From Pseudomonas sp. F(2018) (GTDB taxonomy: Bacteria > Pseudomonadota > Gammaproteobacteria > Pseudomonadales > Pseudomonadaceae): a DNA stretch of 64,000 nt. The notes under the pieces were generated by a model. It saw nothing but the letters and a program-made list of their open reading frames with translations. It did no database searches and was not told where the DNA came from. Numbering within the stretch: position 1 is the first letter of the stretch; each line of letters starts with the position of its first letter. The stretch lies in NCBI RefSeq assembly GCF_005508865.1, contig NZ_SCOM01000005.1:1-64000 (forward strand). Direction: 5' to 3'. Shown here piece after piece: positions 63,697 to 64,000 of this stretch. The position numbers and the translations under genes are program-made.

Positions 63697-64000
63697 ATGA
63701 ATGACCTGGCCAACAACAGCATGAGCGCCTCCGCGAACAACCACCGCATCGACTTCGACACTCCCGCCCTGCAGCGCAAGCGCCGTATGCGTGCGCTCAA
63801 GGACCGCATGGCGCGCTGGTACGTGTCGATCGGCGGCCTGGCCGTACTGGCATGCATCACGCTGATCTTCTTCTACCTCGCCTATGTGGTGGCGCCGATC
63901 TTCGGTGGTGCCGACATGGAGGCGCGCGAGGCCCAGCAGCCGGCCTGGCTGGCCGGGCAGAGCGAGGCCCTGCTGCTGGCGGTGGAAGAACAGAACAAGG
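63697..64000 (+). CDS. pstC: phosphate ABC transporter permease, N-terminal part
   Basis: The frame runs from an ATG at 63697 to the window end (101 codons). It has a cytoplasmic basic N-terminus (LQRKRRMRALKDRMARWYV) and a first membrane helix (IGGLAVLACITLIFFYLAYVV), followed by a periplasmic stretch. This matches the long PstC of pseudomonads, which has an extended N-terminal domain. It follows pstS and a Pho box. The rest lies outside the window. Confidence 0.85.
   Translation, partial: MNDLANNSMSASANNHRIDFDTPALQRKRRMRALKDRMARWYVSIGGLAVLACITLIFFYLAYVVAPIFGGADMEAREAQQPAWLAGQSEALLLAVEEQNK

Overview
This 64 kb window is GC-rich chromosomal DNA from a Pseudomonas-like gammaproteobacterium. 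The evidence is the gene set: Hcp/VgrG, a zwf with an RpiR-type regulator, two-subunit pyruvate carboxylase with its LysR regulator, AatJQMP/AauSR, purEK and pstS-pstC. Pseudomonas-style REP hairpins and short, often overlapping operons agree with this. Similarity to P. aeruginosa gene order is cited from memory. I saw no rRNA, tRNA, CRISPR, prophage or intact insertion sequence.

Layout. 1-2.4 kb: type VI secretion genes vgrG (cut by the window edge) and hcp. 2.8-5.3 kb: zwf divergent from a HexR-like RpiR regulator. 5.7-23.9 kb: a large hydroxyproline catabolic cluster. One route runs from trans-4-hydroxyproline through 2-epimerase, a three-subunit D-hydroxyproline dehydrogenase, a deaminase and an aldehyde dehydrogenase to 2-oxoglutarate. 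A second route, for 3-hydroxyproline, uses an AcnX dehydratase and a pyrroline-2-carboxylate reductase to give proline. The cluster also has its own amino-acid ABC transporter, GntR and AraC regulators, and a secreted M14 carboxypeptidase. Three operons in it start behind the same palindrome (ATTTCGTATACGAAAT or a close variant), one of them ahead of the gntR gene itself. The epimerase gene carries a 138-bp nested inverted-repeat element in frame.

23.9-28.3 kb: LysR regulator divergent from pyruvate carboxylase subunits A and B. 28.3-34.2 kb: small envelope and unknown genes, L-threonine aldolase, an HDOD protein, and an orphan locus made of a tandem-LuxR regulator, a 353-residue protein of unknown family and a small exported protein. 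34.3-40.1 kb: polyamine binding protein and acetylpolyamine amidohydrolase, glutaminase, asparaginase and an alanine/sodium symporter. 40.2-45.2 kb: an HTH regulator, a lipoprotein gene interrupted by an amber codon, and a paiB-GNAT-GNAT operon divergent from a MocR regulator. 45.2-55.2 kb: aspartase with its LysR regulator, then the AauRS two-component system and the AatJQMP acidic amino-acid transporter. Two AauR-type sites and a sigma-54 promoter lie ahead of aatJ. 55.4-62.4 kb: envelope proteins, purEK behind a leader terminator hairpin, a hexose-phosphate mutarotase-like protein, a thioesterase and an MFS transporter. 62.4-64 kb: pstS and the start of pstC, each with a Pho box.

Much of the window serves amino-acid acquisition and breakdown (hydroxyproline, proline, Glu, Asp, Gln, Asn, Thr, polyamines) feeding the TCA cycle, with pyruvate carboxylase and zwf as the central-carbon neighbours.
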